DNA of 64,000 nucleotides from Sphingomonas sp. AX6. GTDB lineage: Bacteria; Pseudomonadota; Alphaproteobacteria; Sphingomonadales; Sphingomonadaceae. Location of the stretch: contig NZ_LR733979.1 in NCBI RefSeq assembly GCF_902506605.1, positions 1,968,008 to 2,032,007 on the forward strand, given 5' to 3'. This document shows, piece by piece, positions 16,459 through 25,430 of the stretch. Position numbers and translations under genes: made by a program. How positions within the stretch are numbered: the first letter of the stretch is position 1; every line of letters starts with the position of its first letter. The notes under the pieces are model-generated. The model saw only the letters and a list, made by a program, of their open reading frames with translations, did not search any database and was not told the origin of the DNA.

Positions 16459-17477
16459 CCGACACCGACCGCATCATCGCGCCCGCGCGGAAGGCCGAGG
16501 ACATCGACGCTGCGCTGCGGCCCAAGCAGCTTGACGAATTCGTCGGGCAGCGGGCGGCGCGGGAGAATTTGCGCGTTTTTATCGAGGCGGCAAAAGGCCG
16601 GGGCGAGGCGCTGGACCATGTGTTGTTCTTCGGGCCGCCGGGGCTGGGCAAGACGACGCTGGCGCAGATCGTCGCGCGGGAGATGGGGGTGGGGTTTCGC
16701 GCCACGTCCGGGCCGGTCATCGCAAAGTCGGGCGATCTGGCGGCGTTGCTGACCAATCTCGAGGATGGCGACGTGCTGTTCATCGACGAGATTCACCGGC
16801 TCGCGCCTGCGGTCGAGGAAGTGCTGTATCCGGCGATGGAGGACCGCGCGCTCGACCTGATGATCGGGGAGGGACCGTCGGCGCGGTCGGTGCGGATCGA
16901 TTTGCCGCGCTTCACCCTGGTGGGCGCGACGACGCGGCAGGGCTTGCTGACCACGCCTTTGCGCGACCGGTTCGGGATTCCCATTCGCCTGCAATTCTAC
17001 ACCGTCGACGAGTTGCAGCGGGTGATTACGCGGGCGGCTGGTCTGCTCGATCTGGCGGTGTCGCCCGATGGGGCGGAGGAGATTGCGCGGCGCGCGCGCG
17101 GCACGCCGCGGATTGCCGGTCGGTTGCTGCGGCGGGTGCGCGACTTCGCCAATGTCGCGGGCGCGAGCATCGTCGATGCGAAGACCGCCGATGCGGCGCT
17201 CAACCGGCTGGAAGTGGACGGGCTGGGGCTCGACGCGATGGACCGGCGGTATTTGACAATGATCGCGGACATTTATCGCGGCGGGCCGGTTGGGGTGGAG
17301 ACGCTGGCGGCGGGGCTTTCGGAGCCGCGCGACACGGTCGAGGAAGTGATCGAGCCCTATCTGATCCAGATCGGCCTGATTGCGCGGACGGCGCGGGGGC
17401 GGTGCCTGAACGGGGCGGCGTGGAAGCATTTGGGGATCGAGCCACCATCCACCGTGCAGGACGGGCTATTCGACTGA
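16455..17477 (+). CDS. ruvB: Holliday junction branch-migration ATPase RuvB
   Basis: This 340-residue AAA+ ATPase drives branch migration on RuvA-bound junctions. It shows [12 protein letters not shown], Walker [12 protein letters not shown] (about residue 60), Walker [10 protein letters not shown] (about residue 112), [20 protein letters not shown] (sensor and Arg finger) and the C-terminal winged helix ending in [17 protein letters not shown]. Length is normal for the family. The ATG overlaps the stop of the preceding orphan gene. Confidence 0.97.
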   Translation: MTDTDRIIAPARKAEDIDAALRPKQLDEFVGQRAARENLRVFIEAAKGRGEALDHVLFFGPPGLGKTTLAQIVAREMGVGFRATSGPVIAKSGDLAALLTNLEDGDVLFIDEIHRLAPAVEEVLYPAMEDRALDLMIGEGPSARSVRIDLPRFTLVGATTRQGLLTTPLRDRFGIPIRLQFYTVDELQRVITRAAGLLDLAVSPDGAEEIARRARGTPRIAGRLLRRVRDFANVAGASIVDAKTADAALNRLEVDGLGLDAMDRRYLTMIADIYRGGPVGVETLAAGLSEPRDTVEEVIEPYLIQIGLIARTARGRCLNGAAWKHLGIEPPSTVQDGLFD

Positions 17478-17544
17478 GGAAATTACGCGGAACGCTACGG
17501 AATGCCTTCCTTCCGCCACTTCACGGGGCTAGGCCCCGCCCCAA

Positions 17545-17632
17545 ACCCGCTCAGCCTGAGCTTGTCGAAAGGTTGTCCTTTCTTCGTGCCAAGAAGGACA
17601 GTGCTTCGACAAGCTCAGCACGAACGGGGTGG
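17545..17632. repeat. family D palindromic repeat between ruvB and ybgC
   Basis: Inverted arms TGAGCTTGTCGAA and TTCGACAAGCTCA enclose a second pair (TGTCCTTTCTT / AAGAAGGACA). The outer ends read CCCGCTCAG and CACGAACGGG. A second copy lies at 50590-50678. This type of element is common in sphingomonad intergenic DNA to my knowledge, though I cannot search for it here. Confidence 0.85.
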
Positions 17633-17655
17633 GGTCAGGATTTGAATGGCAAGGT

Positions 17656-18117
17656 GTGACGGCAGACAATCTTCTCGACAAACCGCAATCGGGCCGCGTC
17701 GCCGACGGGGAGCATCGATTTCCGGTGCGCGTGTTCTTCGAGGACACCGACCTGTCGGGCATCGTCTATCACGCCAATTATCTGCGCTACATGGAACGCG
17801 CGCGTTCCGATTTCCTGCGCGTGCTGGGGGTCGATCAGCGCAGCGCATACGAAGCGGGTGACGGCGTCTATGCGGTGCGCGATCTCGCCATCCGCTACAA
17901 CGCCTCCGCGCGGCTCGACGACGAACTGGTGGTCGTCAGCCGCGTGACCAAAATCCGTGCTGCCAGCGTGCTCATTCATCAGAGAGTCATGCGCGGGATT
18001 ACGATACTGACCGACGCATCGGTCGAGGCGGCTTTCGTCTCGCCCAGTGGGCGGCCAACGCGACAACCGGCTGCCTGGGTCCAGGCGTTTCAGCCGCTGA
18101 TTTGGAAGGGGAACTGA
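17656..18117 (+). CDS. ybgC: YbgC-type acyl-CoA thioesterase (Tol-Pal associated)
   Basis: This hot-dog-fold thioesterase of about 153 residues carries the 4-hydroxybenzoyl-CoA thioesterase signature VFFEDTDLSGIVYHANYLRYMERARSD in pieces, with the catalytic Asp in EDTDLSG. YbgC acts on short acyl-CoA or acyl-ACP and is the usual first gene of tol-pal operons, as here (tolQ begins seven bases later). I prefer the GTG at 17656, because the longer frame from 17629 begins inside a family D repeat. Confidence 0.88.
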   Translation: MTADNLLDKPQSGRVADGEHRFPVRVFFEDTDLSGIVYHANYLRYMERARSDFLRVLGVDQRSAYEAGDGVYAVRDLAIRYNASARLDDELVVVSRVTKIRAASVLIHQRVMRGITILTDASVEAAFVSPSGRPTRQPAAWVQAFQPLIWKGN

Positions 18118-18123
18118 TCCGCA

Positions 18124-18819
18124 ATGGATTTCATGGTCAATACCGAAGCCGCAACGCTGTCGCCGCTCGGGCTGTTTCTTCAGGCCGACTGGGTGGTGAA
18201 GGGCGTGATGATCGGGCTGCTGCTCGCCAGCATCTGGACCTGGGCGATCATCGTCAGCTTCTGGCGGCGGCTGGGCGGGGTCAAGAAATCGATCGTCAAG
18301 TTCGAGGATGATTTCAACAAGGCCGACGATGTCGATGCGTTCCACCGGATGCATTCGAACAGCGACCTGGTGATCGCGCGGGTATTCACCGCGGGCGTGT
18401 CCGAATGGCGGCGATCGACCACCACCAAGCCGATCGACCGCGACGGCGTTCGCGATCGGCTGGCGACGACGATGGGGTCTGCGGTTGCGAACGAGGTCGA
18501 TAACCTCTCCGACCGGCTGAACGTGCTGGCGACGGTCGGATCGGTCGCGCCGTTCGTCGGGCTGTTCGGCACGGTGTGGGGCATCATGCGCAGCTTTACC
18601 GCGATCGCGGCCGAGCAGAATTCGTCGCTCGCGGTCGTCGCACCAGGTCTGGCGGAGGCATTGTTTGCCACTGCCATCGGCCTGTTCGCGGCGATCCCGG
18701 CGGTCATCGCCTACAACCGCTTCGGTCATTCGATCAACCGCATCGAATCGCGCCTCAATCGCTTTGCCGACGGGTTTCATTCGACGCTGAGCCGCCAGCT
18801 CGACGTCGCCGGGCGCTAG
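18124..18819 (+). CDS. tolQ: Tol-Pal system inner-membrane proton channel TolQ
   Basis: This 231-residue protein is homologous to ExbB/MotA. Three membrane segments are evident: near residues 20-40 (GVMIGLLLASIWTWAIIVSF), about 140-160 (VGSVAPFVGLFGTVWGIM) and about 175-200 (LAEALFATAIGLFAAIPAVIAY). TolQ with TolR uses the proton gradient to energise TolA and draw the outer membrane inward at division. The gene is second in the ybgC-tolQRAB-pal operon. Confidence 0.95.
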   Translation: MDFMVNTEAATLSPLGLFLQADWVVKGVMIGLLLASIWTWAIIVSFWRRLGGVKKSIVKFEDDFNKADDVDAFHRMHSNSDLVIARVFTAGVSEWRRSTTTKPIDRDGVRDRLATTMGSAVANEVDNLSDRLNVLATVGSVAPFVGLFGTVWGIMRSFTAIAAEQNSSLAVVAPGLAEALFATAIGLFAAIPAVIAYNRFGHSINRIESRLNRFADGFHSTLSRQLDVAGR

Positions 18820-18824
18820 CTGCG

Positions 18825-19256
<432 letters not shown>

Positions 19257-19272
19257 TGCAGGGGCGGCGTCC

Positions 19273-20157
19273 ATGAACCGGGGCGAAGGCACCGGATTGG
19301 CGGTCGCGATCATCGGCCATGCCGCACTGTTCGGCGTGTTGTCGGTCGGGTTTCTTGCGACGCCCAACGCCGACGAGCTGAAATCGCAGCCGATCGATAT
19401 TTCGTTGATCGACGAGGTCGCTTTCGAGGCGGCGGCACCCGCGTCGGTCGAGGCACCGGCGGAATCGATGGCACCCGATCCGGGGCCGCTGGAGGATGCT
19501 GCACCGCCTGCGCCTGCGCCCGACGAAGCGCAGCCCGAGCCGCCCGCCCCGCAGCCCGAACCCGCCCCTGCGCCCGCACCCGTCCCCAAAGCCGCGCCCA
19601 AGGCTGCGCCGAAGCGGCCTGCGCCAGCACCCGAAAAGGCAGCACCCAAGGCGACACCGCGGCGCGAGGCCGCGCCCAAAACGCCGACGCGCACCGCGGA
19701 GAAGTCCAAGGCGACCGGCAGCAGCACCGCCGCCAAGGCGCGCCCGCGCAGTTCGCGGCTGGGCGACGATTTCCTGAAGGGCGTGGTCGCCAACGAAAGC
19801 AAGGGCAAGGCGCAGACGCCGCGCGCGCAGGCGGTGAGCGGCGCTGCGGTCGCCAGCCTCGCCGATGCCATTGCGCGTCAGGTTCAGCCCTGCGCGAACC
19901 GGATCGCCAGCCCGGGTCCGGGCGCGAACCAAATCCGCACCCGGCTTCGCATGCAGATGCAGCGCAACGGATCGCTTGCCGCGCGTCCTGAAATTCGTGG
20001 GCAGACCGGCGTCGACGACGACAATCGCCGTTATGCCGAGCGTGTCGGCGAACTTGCCCGCGCGGCAGTGATCCAGTGCGCGCCCTATGAACTGCCCGAC
20101 GAACTCTATGAAGGCGGCTGGCAGGACATCATCATCAATTACCGACTGCCCGGCTGA
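19273..20157 (+). CDS. tolA: Tol-Pal system protein TolA
   Basis: This 294-residue protein has an N-terminal membrane anchor (IIGHAALFGVLSVGFLA), an Ala/Pro/Lys-rich periplasmic domain (about residues 55-170, built of PAPAPE/KAAPK-like stretches) and a compact C-terminal domain with PCANRIASPG and the end DIIINYRLPG. TolA links TolQR to Pal and TolB across the periplasm. The Pro/Ala-rich middle, rather than the helical repeats of E. coli TolA, is usual in sphingomonads. Confidence 0.9.
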   Translation: MNRGEGTGLAVAIIGHAALFGVLSVGFLATPNADELKSQPIDISLIDEVAFEAAAPASVEAPAESMAPDPGPLEDAAPPAPAPDEAQPEPPAPQPEPAPAPAPVPKAAPKAAPKRPAPAPEKAAPKATPRREAAPKTPTRTAEKSKATGSSTAAKARPRSSRLGDDFLKGVVANESKGKAQTPRAQAVSGAAVASLADAIARQVQPCANRIASPGPGANQIRTRLRMQMQRNGSLAARPEIRGQTGVDDDNRRYAERVGELARAAVIQCAPYELPDELYEGGWQDIIINYRLPG

Positions 20158-20162
20158 CGCAG

Positions 20163-21515
20163 ATGAAGAGGAAAACCATGCCCAGCATCAAAACCCGGCT
20201 CGCCATTGCCATCGCCGCGCCCCTTGCGGTGCTGACCGCGACGCCTGCACTCGCCCAGGTCGAAGTCGATATCGTCGGCGGCGTCAACGACCCCGCGCCG
20301 ATCGCCATCCCCGCCATGCCGACCCCGCGTGCTCAGGGCACCGCCGCCGGTTCTACCGACGCGCTGGGGCGTCAGGTGGCGGAAATCGTCGCCAACAATT
20401 TGCGCAATTCCGGCCTATTCAAACCCGTCGGCCCGAGCGGCATTTCCGCGCCGTCGATGGCGCAGGTTCAGGCCCCCGATTACGGCTATTGGACCGGCAC
20501 GGGTGCGGCGACGCTGGTTCAGGGCTTCGTTCAGGCCAATGCGAACGGCACGCTGACCATCGGCTGTTACCTCTATGATACCTTTGCACGCACCGAATTG
20601 ACGCGGCAAGGCTTCGTCGTTCAGCCCAGCGACTGGCGGCGTGGCGCGCATAAATGCGCCGACAGCGTCTATACTCGGCTGACCGGCGAGGGCGCCTATT
20701 TCGACAGCCGAATCGTCTATGTATCGGAAACCGGCCCCAAGGCGCGGCGGATCAAGCGGCTGGCGATCATGGATCAGGACGGGGCCAATCACCGTTTCCT
20801 AACCAATGGTCAGTCGATCGTGCTGACCCCGCGCATGTCGCCCGACGAGCGCCGCATTGCCTATATGAGCTATCAGAATGAGCGGCCTGCGCTGTACGTC
20901 TACGACCTCAACAACGGATCGCAGCGGGCGTTGGTGCAGAATGTCAGCCTGGCGTTCGCGCCGCGCTTTTCGCCCGATGGTCGCTGGATTTTGTTCTCGA
21001 TGGCCAATGCCGGGAACACCGACATTTACCGGGTGTCGGCCAATGGCGGACAGCCGACGCGGCTGACGAATGCGCCGGGGATCGATACCGGCGCGAGCTT
21101 TTCCCCCGATGGCAGCCGGATCGTGTTCGAAAGCGATCGGTCGGGCCAGCAGCAGCTCTATGTGATGGGCGCGGACGGATCGAACCAGCAGCGGATCAGC
21201 TTTGGCGGCGGCCGTTATGCGACGCCGGTGTGGAGCCCGCGCGGAGACCTGATCGCGTTTACGCGCATGGGCGGCGGCGCGTTCCGCATCGGCACCATGA
21301 CCCCCAGCGGCGGCGGCGAGCGACTGCTCACCAATGCCTGGGGCGACGAAGGGCCGAGCTGGGCGCCCAATGGCCGCGTGCTGACCTATTTCCGCGCGGC
21401 GCAAGGATCGGGTCGCGCCGAATTGTGGGCGGTCGATCTGACTGGACAGGCATCGCGCCGCATTCCGACGCCGATCGACGGGTCCGATCCGCATTGGGGA
21501 CCGTTACGCCCCTGA
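20163..21515 (+). CDS. tolB: Tol-Pal system periplasmic protein TolB
   Basis: This 450-residue protein has a signal peptide (cleavage after TPALAQ), a TolB N-terminal domain (NNLRNSGLFKPVGPSG) and a six-bladed beta-propeller with repeated blades such as LTPRMSPDERRIAYMS, FAPRFSPDGRWILFS, GASFSPDGSRIVFES and PVWSPRGDLIAFT. TolB binds Pal and outer-membrane proteins. Two start codons are possible, at 20163 and 20178. Confidence 0.96.
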   Translation: MKRKTMPSIKTRLAIAIAAPLAVLTATPALAQVEVDIVGGVNDPAPIAIPAMPTPRAQGTAAGSTDALGRQVAEIVANNLRNSGLFKPVGPSGISAPSMAQVQAPDYGYWTGTGAATLVQGFVQANANGTLTIGCYLYDTFARTELTRQGFVVQPSDWRRGAHKCADSVYTRLTGEGAYFDSRIVYVSETGPKARRIKRLAIMDQDGANHRFLTNGQSIVLTPRMSPDERRIAYMSYQNERPALYVYDLNNGSQRALVQNVSLAFAPRFSPDGRWILFSMANAGNTDIYRVSANGGQPTRLTNAPGIDTGASFSPDGSRIVFESDRSGQQQLYVMGADGSNQQRISFGGGRYATPVWSPRGDLIAFTRMGGGAFRIGTMTPSGGGERLLTNAWGDEGPSWAPNGRVLTYFRAAQGSGRAELWAVDLTGQASRRIPTPIDGSDPHWGPLRP

Positions 21516-21584
21516 ACCTTTTCGTCGTTCGCGGCGTTACCCCTGGGTCGCCTCGCGCGGCCCCGAAATTTCTGAGGAGACACG

Positions 21585-22100
21585 ATGATGGTCAGCAAGA
21601 AACTCATAATGGTGGTCGCCGCCGCCGTTGCGATCAGCGGTTGCGCGAAGAAGCGCCCCGACGTGCTGCCGCCTGCCGCTGGCGATACCGGCGCGCTGCC
21701 TGGCGATGGCGGGATGACCGATCCGAATGCTGGCATGGGGTCGCTTCAGGACCAGTTCCGTCAGGCAGTTGGAAACGACACGGTGAATTTCGCGCTCGAC
21801 CGTTATGATGTCGATGGCACCGCGCGCCAGATCCTGGATGCGCAGGCGAATTGGCTGAGCCAGAACCCCAATGTCCGCGTATCGATCGAAGGCCATGCGG
21901 ATGAGCGCGGCACTCGCGAATACAACCTCGCGCTGGGCGATCGTCGCGCCAATTCGGTGTCCAACTACCTGTCGGCACGCGGCGTGTCCGCGACGCGGAT
22001 CACCACCGTCAGCTATGGCAAGGAACGCCCGATCGCGATGGGATCGGACGAAGGTAGCTGGGCGCAGAACCGCCGCGCGGTGACCGTCGTCATCCAGTAA
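21585..22100 (+). CDS. pal: peptidoglycan-associated lipoprotein Pal
   Basis: This 171-residue lipoprotein has lipobox AISGCAKK and a C-terminal OmpA-like peptidoglycan-binding domain (VNFALDRYDVDGTA, VSIEGHADERGTREYN, LGDRRANSVSNYL, ISVSYGK-like end). Pal anchors the outer membrane to the cell wall and completes the tol-pal operon. The tandem ATG codons at 21585 and 21588 are both possible; GGAG precedes them. Confidence 0.96.
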   Translation: MMVSKKLIMVVAAAVAISGCAKKRPDVLPPAAGDTGALPGDGGMTDPNAGMGSLQDQFRQAVGNDTVNFALDRYDVDGTARQILDAQANWLSQNPNVRVSIEGHADERGTREYNLALGDRRANSVSNYLSARGVSATRITTVSYGKERPIAMGSDEGSWAQNRRAVTVVIQ

Positions 22101-22138
22101 TTTTCGTATCCGCTGCGGGTCGCACACACGCAGTTGAG

Positions 22139-22176
22139 GAGGGCGTCGCCGGGCAACCGGCGGCGCCCTTTTTCGT
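22139..22176 (+). terminator. rho-independent terminator of the tol-pal operon
   Basis: An imperfect GC-rich stem GGGCGTCGCCGG / CCGGCGGCGCCC with a short GCAA loop is followed by TTTTTCG. It lies 40 bases after the pal stop codon and closes the ybgC-tolQRAB-pal transcript. Confidence 0.85.
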
Positions 22177-22258
22177 GTTCGCGCCACCTGAATTCCTCCA
22201 CCGGAGGAAGGGTGATGCCGCTGTTCCGATTCCCCTTGCCCGAATCATACATCCGATA

Positions 22259-22278
22259 TTAAAGTGATATCACATTAA
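22259..22278 (+). promoter_or_regulatory. near-perfect palindromic operator upstream of the SPFH operon
   Basis: The sequence TTAAAGTGATATCACATTAA is symmetric except for one base pair (the A flanking the core on each side). The core GTGATATCAC is perfect. It ends 12 bases before the SPFH start codon and leaves just room for the ribosome site GGAGGGCGAG. The symmetry is that of a dimeric repressor site. The operon encodes a ribbon-helix-helix protein that could be its ligand. Confidence 0.6.
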
Positions 22279-22290
22279 ACGGAGGGCGAG

Positions 22291-23187
22291 ATGACTGAGG
22301 TGGTGCGGGACAGGACAATGAAGGCGGGGCGCGAGCGGCCTGCGAACACGATGAGCGGTTATATCGCGTTGCTGTTGGTGGTGGTCGCACTGGCGGGGAT
22401 CATCTTTGGGATCGCTCAGATCAACGATGCGCCATGGGCGATCGGGCTGGTGGTGGTCAGCGCGGTTGTAATGACCTTCATTGCGCCGGGCTTTTATCTG
22501 CTCCAGCCCAACCAGGCCGCGGCGATCCTGCTCTTCGGCGACTATCGCGGCACCGATCGCACCACCGGGCTACGCTGGACCTGGCCATGGATGACCAAGA
22601 AGAAAATCTCGGTCCGCATCCACAACATCACGTCCGACCGGCTGAAGGTGAACGACCTGCGCGGCAACCCGATCGAGATCGCGTCCAACGTCGTATGGCG
22701 TGTCGAGGACACCGCGCAGGCGCTGTTCGATGTCGATGATTATCGTGAGTTTGTGAACATCCAGATCGAGAGCGCGGTCCGCGCGGTCGGATCGCGCTAT
22801 CCCTACGACGATTTCGAGGTCGATCGTATCACGCTGCGCGGCGACGGCGACGAGATTGCCACCGAACTGCAGCGCGAGTTGCAGGACCGGGTGGCGAATG
22901 CCGGCGTCTATATCGACGAGTGCCGGTTGATGCACCTCGCTTATGCGCAGGAAATCGCGCAGGCGATGCTGCGCCGCCAACAGGCGGAGGCGATCATTGC
23001 CGCTCGCGCCAAGCTGGTCGAAGGGGCGGTGTCGATGGTCGAACATGCGCTGGAGCAATTATCGGCGAAGAATGTCGTCGAACTGGATGACGAGCGCCGC
23101 GCGGCGATGGTCAGCAATTTGATGGTGGTGCTGTGCAGCGAGCGCGACACTCAGCCGATCGTCAATGCAGGGTCGCTTTACCAGTAA
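22291..23187 (+). CDS. SPFH-domain (stomatin/prohibitin-like) membrane protein
   Basis: This 298-residue protein has two hydrophobic segments at the N-terminus (about residues 20-65: [18 protein letters not shown] and [18 protein letters not shown]). The SPFH domain follows, with [22 protein letters not shown] in pieces, and [22 protein letters not shown], ending in a helical stretch. SPFH proteins form membrane-associated rings or microdomains. This version is encoded upstream of a ribbon-helix-helix protein, a zinc-ribbon protein and a small membrane protein with only 1 to 13 bases between genes, which argues for a single operon. Confidence 0.85.
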   Translation: MTEVVRDRTMKAGRERPANTMSGYIALLLVVVALAGIIFGIAQINDAPWAIGLVVVSAVVMTFIAPGFYLLQPNQAAAILLFGDYRGTDRTTGLRWTWPWMTKKKISVRIHNITSDRLKVNDLRGNPIEIASNVVWRVEDTAQALFDVDDYREFVNIQIESAVRAVGSRYPYDDFEVDRITLRGDGDEIATELQRELQDRVANAGVYIDECRLMHLAYAQEIAQAMLRRQQAEAIIAARAKLVEGAVSMVEHALEQLSAKNVVELDDERRAAMVSNLMVVLCSERDTQPIVNAGSLYQ

Positions 23188-23188
23188 C

Positions 23189-23401
23189 ATGCCCGACACC
23201 GGCAACCCGACCAAGAAGGCGTTCCCGCTGCGGATCGATCCGGCACTCCACGCCGCGATCGAACGCAGCGCGGCGACCGACCTGCGCAGCGTCAACGCGC
23301 AGGTCGAATGCCTGCTGCGCGAGGCGCTGGCGCGGCGCGGGGTGAAACTGGCGGACCCGGTGCGCGCGAAACGGGGACGCCCGCCCAAAGAGGGGAATTG
23401 A
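23189..23401 (+). CDS. Arc-like ribbon-helix-helix DNA-binding protein
   Basis: This 70-residue protein has the Arc/MetJ-type pattern: KKAFPLRIDPALHAAIERSA (beta ribbon then helix), SVNAQVECLLREALAR (second helix) and a basic, Lys/Arg/Pro-rich tail (AKRGRPPKEGN) like an AT-hook. It starts one base after the SPFH stop codon. It is the obvious candidate to bind the palindrome at 22259 and autoregulate the operon (inference). Confidence 0.75.
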   Translation: MPDTGNPTKKAFPLRIDPALHAAIERSAATDLRSVNAQVECLLREALARRGVKLADPVRAKRGRPPKEGN

Positions 23402-23402
23402 G

Positions 23403-23621
23403 ATGCGTTCGAACACTTGCTTGAAATGCGGATCGCCGATGGCCGAAGGGTTCGTGGTGGACAATGGCTATGGCACGAAGACGGTCAGCAACTGGGTCGA
23501 GGGGGCACCGGTCAAAAGTTTCTGGACCGGGGTAAAGCTGCGCGGCAGACGACAGGTTCCGATCCAGACCTGGCGCTGTGGCCGCTGCGGCTATCTCGAA
23601 AGCTATGCGCGTGGACAATAA
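23403..23621 (+). CDS. small zinc-ribbon protein (DUF6487-like)
   Basis: This 72-residue protein has two CxxC pairs: CLKCGSPM near the N-terminus and CGRCGYLESYA near the C-terminus, a zinc ribbon. The middle contains VEGAPVKSFWTGVKLRG. Similar small proteins are often annotated PF20097/DUF6487. It begins one base after the ribbon-helix-helix gene stop. Function is unknown. Confidence 0.7.
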   Translation: MRSNTCLKCGSPMAEGFVVDNGYGTKTVSNWVEGAPVKSFWTGVKLRGRRQVPIQTWRCGRCGYLESYARGQ

Positions 23622-23634
23622 AGGAGGATCGGGC

Positions 23635-23913
23635 GTGAGGCAGAACAGGATAAATTCCGACGATCGCAGCAACGAGCCGACGGACGGGAGCTGGTTCGTG
23701 CCGAAGCGATACGGCTATGGCGCGACGCCGGTGCGGTGGCAGGGATGGGCGCTGGTCGCGACCTATATCGCAGCGATGCTTGGCATTGGGAGAAGCGGAT
23801 TGCCGCTGGTGGCGCTGGTCACGTTGCTCGCCGCGGCGACCGTTATCTTTATGGTGATTACCATTCACAACACGCGGGGCGGCTGGCGGTGGCGCTGGGG
23901 TGGGCGCGAGTGA
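23635..23913 (+). CDS. small membrane protein, last gene of the SPFH operon
   Basis: This 92-residue protein starts with GTG at 23635 behind AGGAGGATCGGGC, a good ribosome site. It has two membrane segments (WALVATYIAAMLGIG and LVALVTLLAAATVIFMVI) and a Trp/Arg-rich end (GGWRWRWGGRE). I do not recognise a family beyond a general resemblance to sphingomonad hypothetical proteins. Position suggests a role with the SPFH protein in the membrane. Confidence 0.6.
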   Translation: MRQNRINSDDRSNEPTDGSWFVPKRYGYGATPVRWQGWALVATYIAAMLGIGRSGLPLVALVTLLAAATVIFMVITIHNTRGGWRWRWGGRE

Positions 23914-23972
23914 ACTGAATCGCGGTTCGAAGAATGCGACCCCGGCAATGACGCCGGGGTCTGCAAGACAGC

Positions 23973-24266
23973 TTAGCTCAGCGCCACACTCTCACGGTCG
24001 ACCGGTGCCGGGACCGGCGTCGTCATCGGTCGCATCGCTTCGCGCTCGGCTGCATTCATCGGTGCCTGTGGATCGGGACGAAAGGCTTCCGGTGCACGGC
24101 TAGCCGGTTCGGCATCGGGGGCGAGGTCGGGCGCGGCATGCCCTTCACCCGGTGCCTTCATCATCCTGAAGGCAGTAAAGGCCGCTGCGCCTGCGCCGAC
24201 AATCGTTCCCAGCGCCGCCAGTCCGATCGTCCGCTTGCTCATAGGTTTATCGTTCTTGCGCGCCAT
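23973..24266 (-). CDS. hypothetical single-span membrane protein
   Basis: This 97-residue protein has a basic N-terminus (MARKNDKPMSKRT), one membrane helix (IGLAALGTIVGAGAAAFTAF) and a Pro/Ala-rich, acidic tail (PDLAPDAEPASRAPEAF...). Likely topology is an anchored periplasmic tail. No family recognised. The ribosome site GGAGGAAATC precedes the ATG at 24266. Confidence 0.55.
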   Translation of the reverse strand: MARKNDKPMSKRTIGLAALGTIVGAGAAAFTAFRMMKAPGEGHAAPDLAPDAEPASRAPEAFRPDPQAPMNAAEREAMRPMTTPVPAPVDRESVALS

Positions 24267-24330
24267 GATTTCCTCCGTGGTTCAATGCGTTGATCGACCA
24301 ACGGGCGGGGAGGGCGCGCGTTCCAAATTC

Positions 24331-24460
24331 CGTTCGTTTCGAGCGAAGTCGAGAAACGCGGGCTGGGCGCGTCGCATGCGTTTCTCGACTTCCGCCTTTG
24401 GCGGAAGTTCATCCTGAGCGCCTGCCTTGCAGGCAGTCGAAGGGCTCGAAACGAACGGAG
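24331..24460. repeat. family B repeat carrying an internal insertion
   Basis: The left arm CGTTCGTTTCGAGCGAAGTC is complete. In the right arm, GTTTCTCGACTT is interrupted by about 50 bases that form two small hairpins (TTCCGCCTTTGGCGGAA and GCCTGCCTTGCAGGC), and then resumes as CTCGAAACGAACGG. The inserted part ends in TCGAAGGG. Uninterrupted copies are at 41493, 51178 and 56030, so this one is composite. Confidence 0.8.
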
Positions 24461-24488
24461 AGGGGGGCGATAAAAGCGGGGTGCTTAC

Positions 24489-25376
24489 CTACCGCCGCCG
24501 ACGTTCGCGCGAATCGAATACCTTGGCGGGGTCGAACGCCTCGTCGAGGCGGCGGGCGAGGCGCAGGCCGCCCTTCATCACCTGTTCGCGCGCGGTAGGG
24601 ACGATCCTGGCGATCATCGCATCGTCATGCACCGCGCGGCCTTCGATTTCGGCGCACGGGTCGCCGCCCATCGCAGTGGCATAGGCGACGTCGCGGCTGG
24701 CCTGCCAGCTCTCGCGGCTCCAGTCCTCGACGGTGCCGCCCCACAGCGCTTCGCGTTCCTCAGCCGAATAGGCGCGGCGGATTTCGGGCGGCGTCGTGAT
24801 CGCGCGCTCGGCCAGATACCCGTCCCACAGGCTGTGCAGGTTGAACCGCTCGGGCGCCCACAGACCGTAAGCGGCAGGCACGCGGTTGCCGCCCAGATCG
24901 CCGCGGTCGCCCGCATGCAGCGGCATGTGAAGGTCGCCGACGAAATGGATCAGGAACACCAGCGCCTGAAGCTTTTCGCTCTCCGGCACCGCTTCGTCCT
25001 GCAACAGCGCGGTCGCGCGGTCGATCTGTGCCGACACGCAATTGCCGTCGGGGCAGTTTGATTTCAGGTCGAACGGCTTGCACACGTTGACGTTCTGATA
25101 GTGCCAGTTGTTGGCATAGCTGAACCGCTGGCCCAGCGGCTTGACGCAATCCGCCCACACGCTCGCCGCCTCCATCGTGCCCGCGGGGCAGGTCGGGGTG
25201 TTGAGCAAGGATTGCTGGCGAAGCAGCGCGAATATCTTCGCCCGCGTCTCCGGCTTCACGTTCAGCCGCGCGATGGTGGCGACGGCCTCGTGCCCGAACT
25301 CCCAATAGGCAAGCGCCGGGGCGGGCAGGGCGAAAGTGACGGCCGCAGCGGCGGCGAGCAGGATGCGGCGGATCAT
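24489..25376 (-). CDS. secreted S1/P1-type nuclease
   Basis: This 295-residue protein has a signal peptide (LLAAAAAVTFALPAPALA) directly followed by YWEFGHEAVATIA. The first Trp of the mature form and the following His are zinc ligands in this family. Other ligand regions are visible: WADCVKP, HYQNVNVC, LVFLIHFVGDLHMPLHAG and NLHSLWDGYL. S1/P1 enzymes are three-zinc, single-strand-specific nucleases and 3'-nucleotidases. I chose the ATG at 25376. The final zinc-ligand regions are all present, so it is likely active in the periplasm or outside the cell. Confidence 0.88.
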   Translation of the reverse strand: MIRRILLAAAAAVTFALPAPALAYWEFGHEAVATIARLNVKPETRAKIFALLRQQSLLNTPTCPAGTMEAASVWADCVKPLGQRFSYANNWHYQNVNVCKPFDLKSNCPDGNCVSAQIDRATALLQDEAVPESEKLQALVFLIHFVGDLHMPLHAGDRGDLGGNRVPAAYGLWAPERFNLHSLWDGYLAERAITTPPEIRRAYSAEEREALWGGTVEDWSRESWQASRDVAYATAMGGDPCAEIEGRAVHDDAMIARIVPTAREQVMKGGLRLARRLDEAFDPAKVFDSRERRRR

Positions 25377-25430
25377 GGATGGGCCTCTAGCGGTCAAGCG
25401 TGGCGGTTCCAAGTCGCCTTATGGCTCTGG

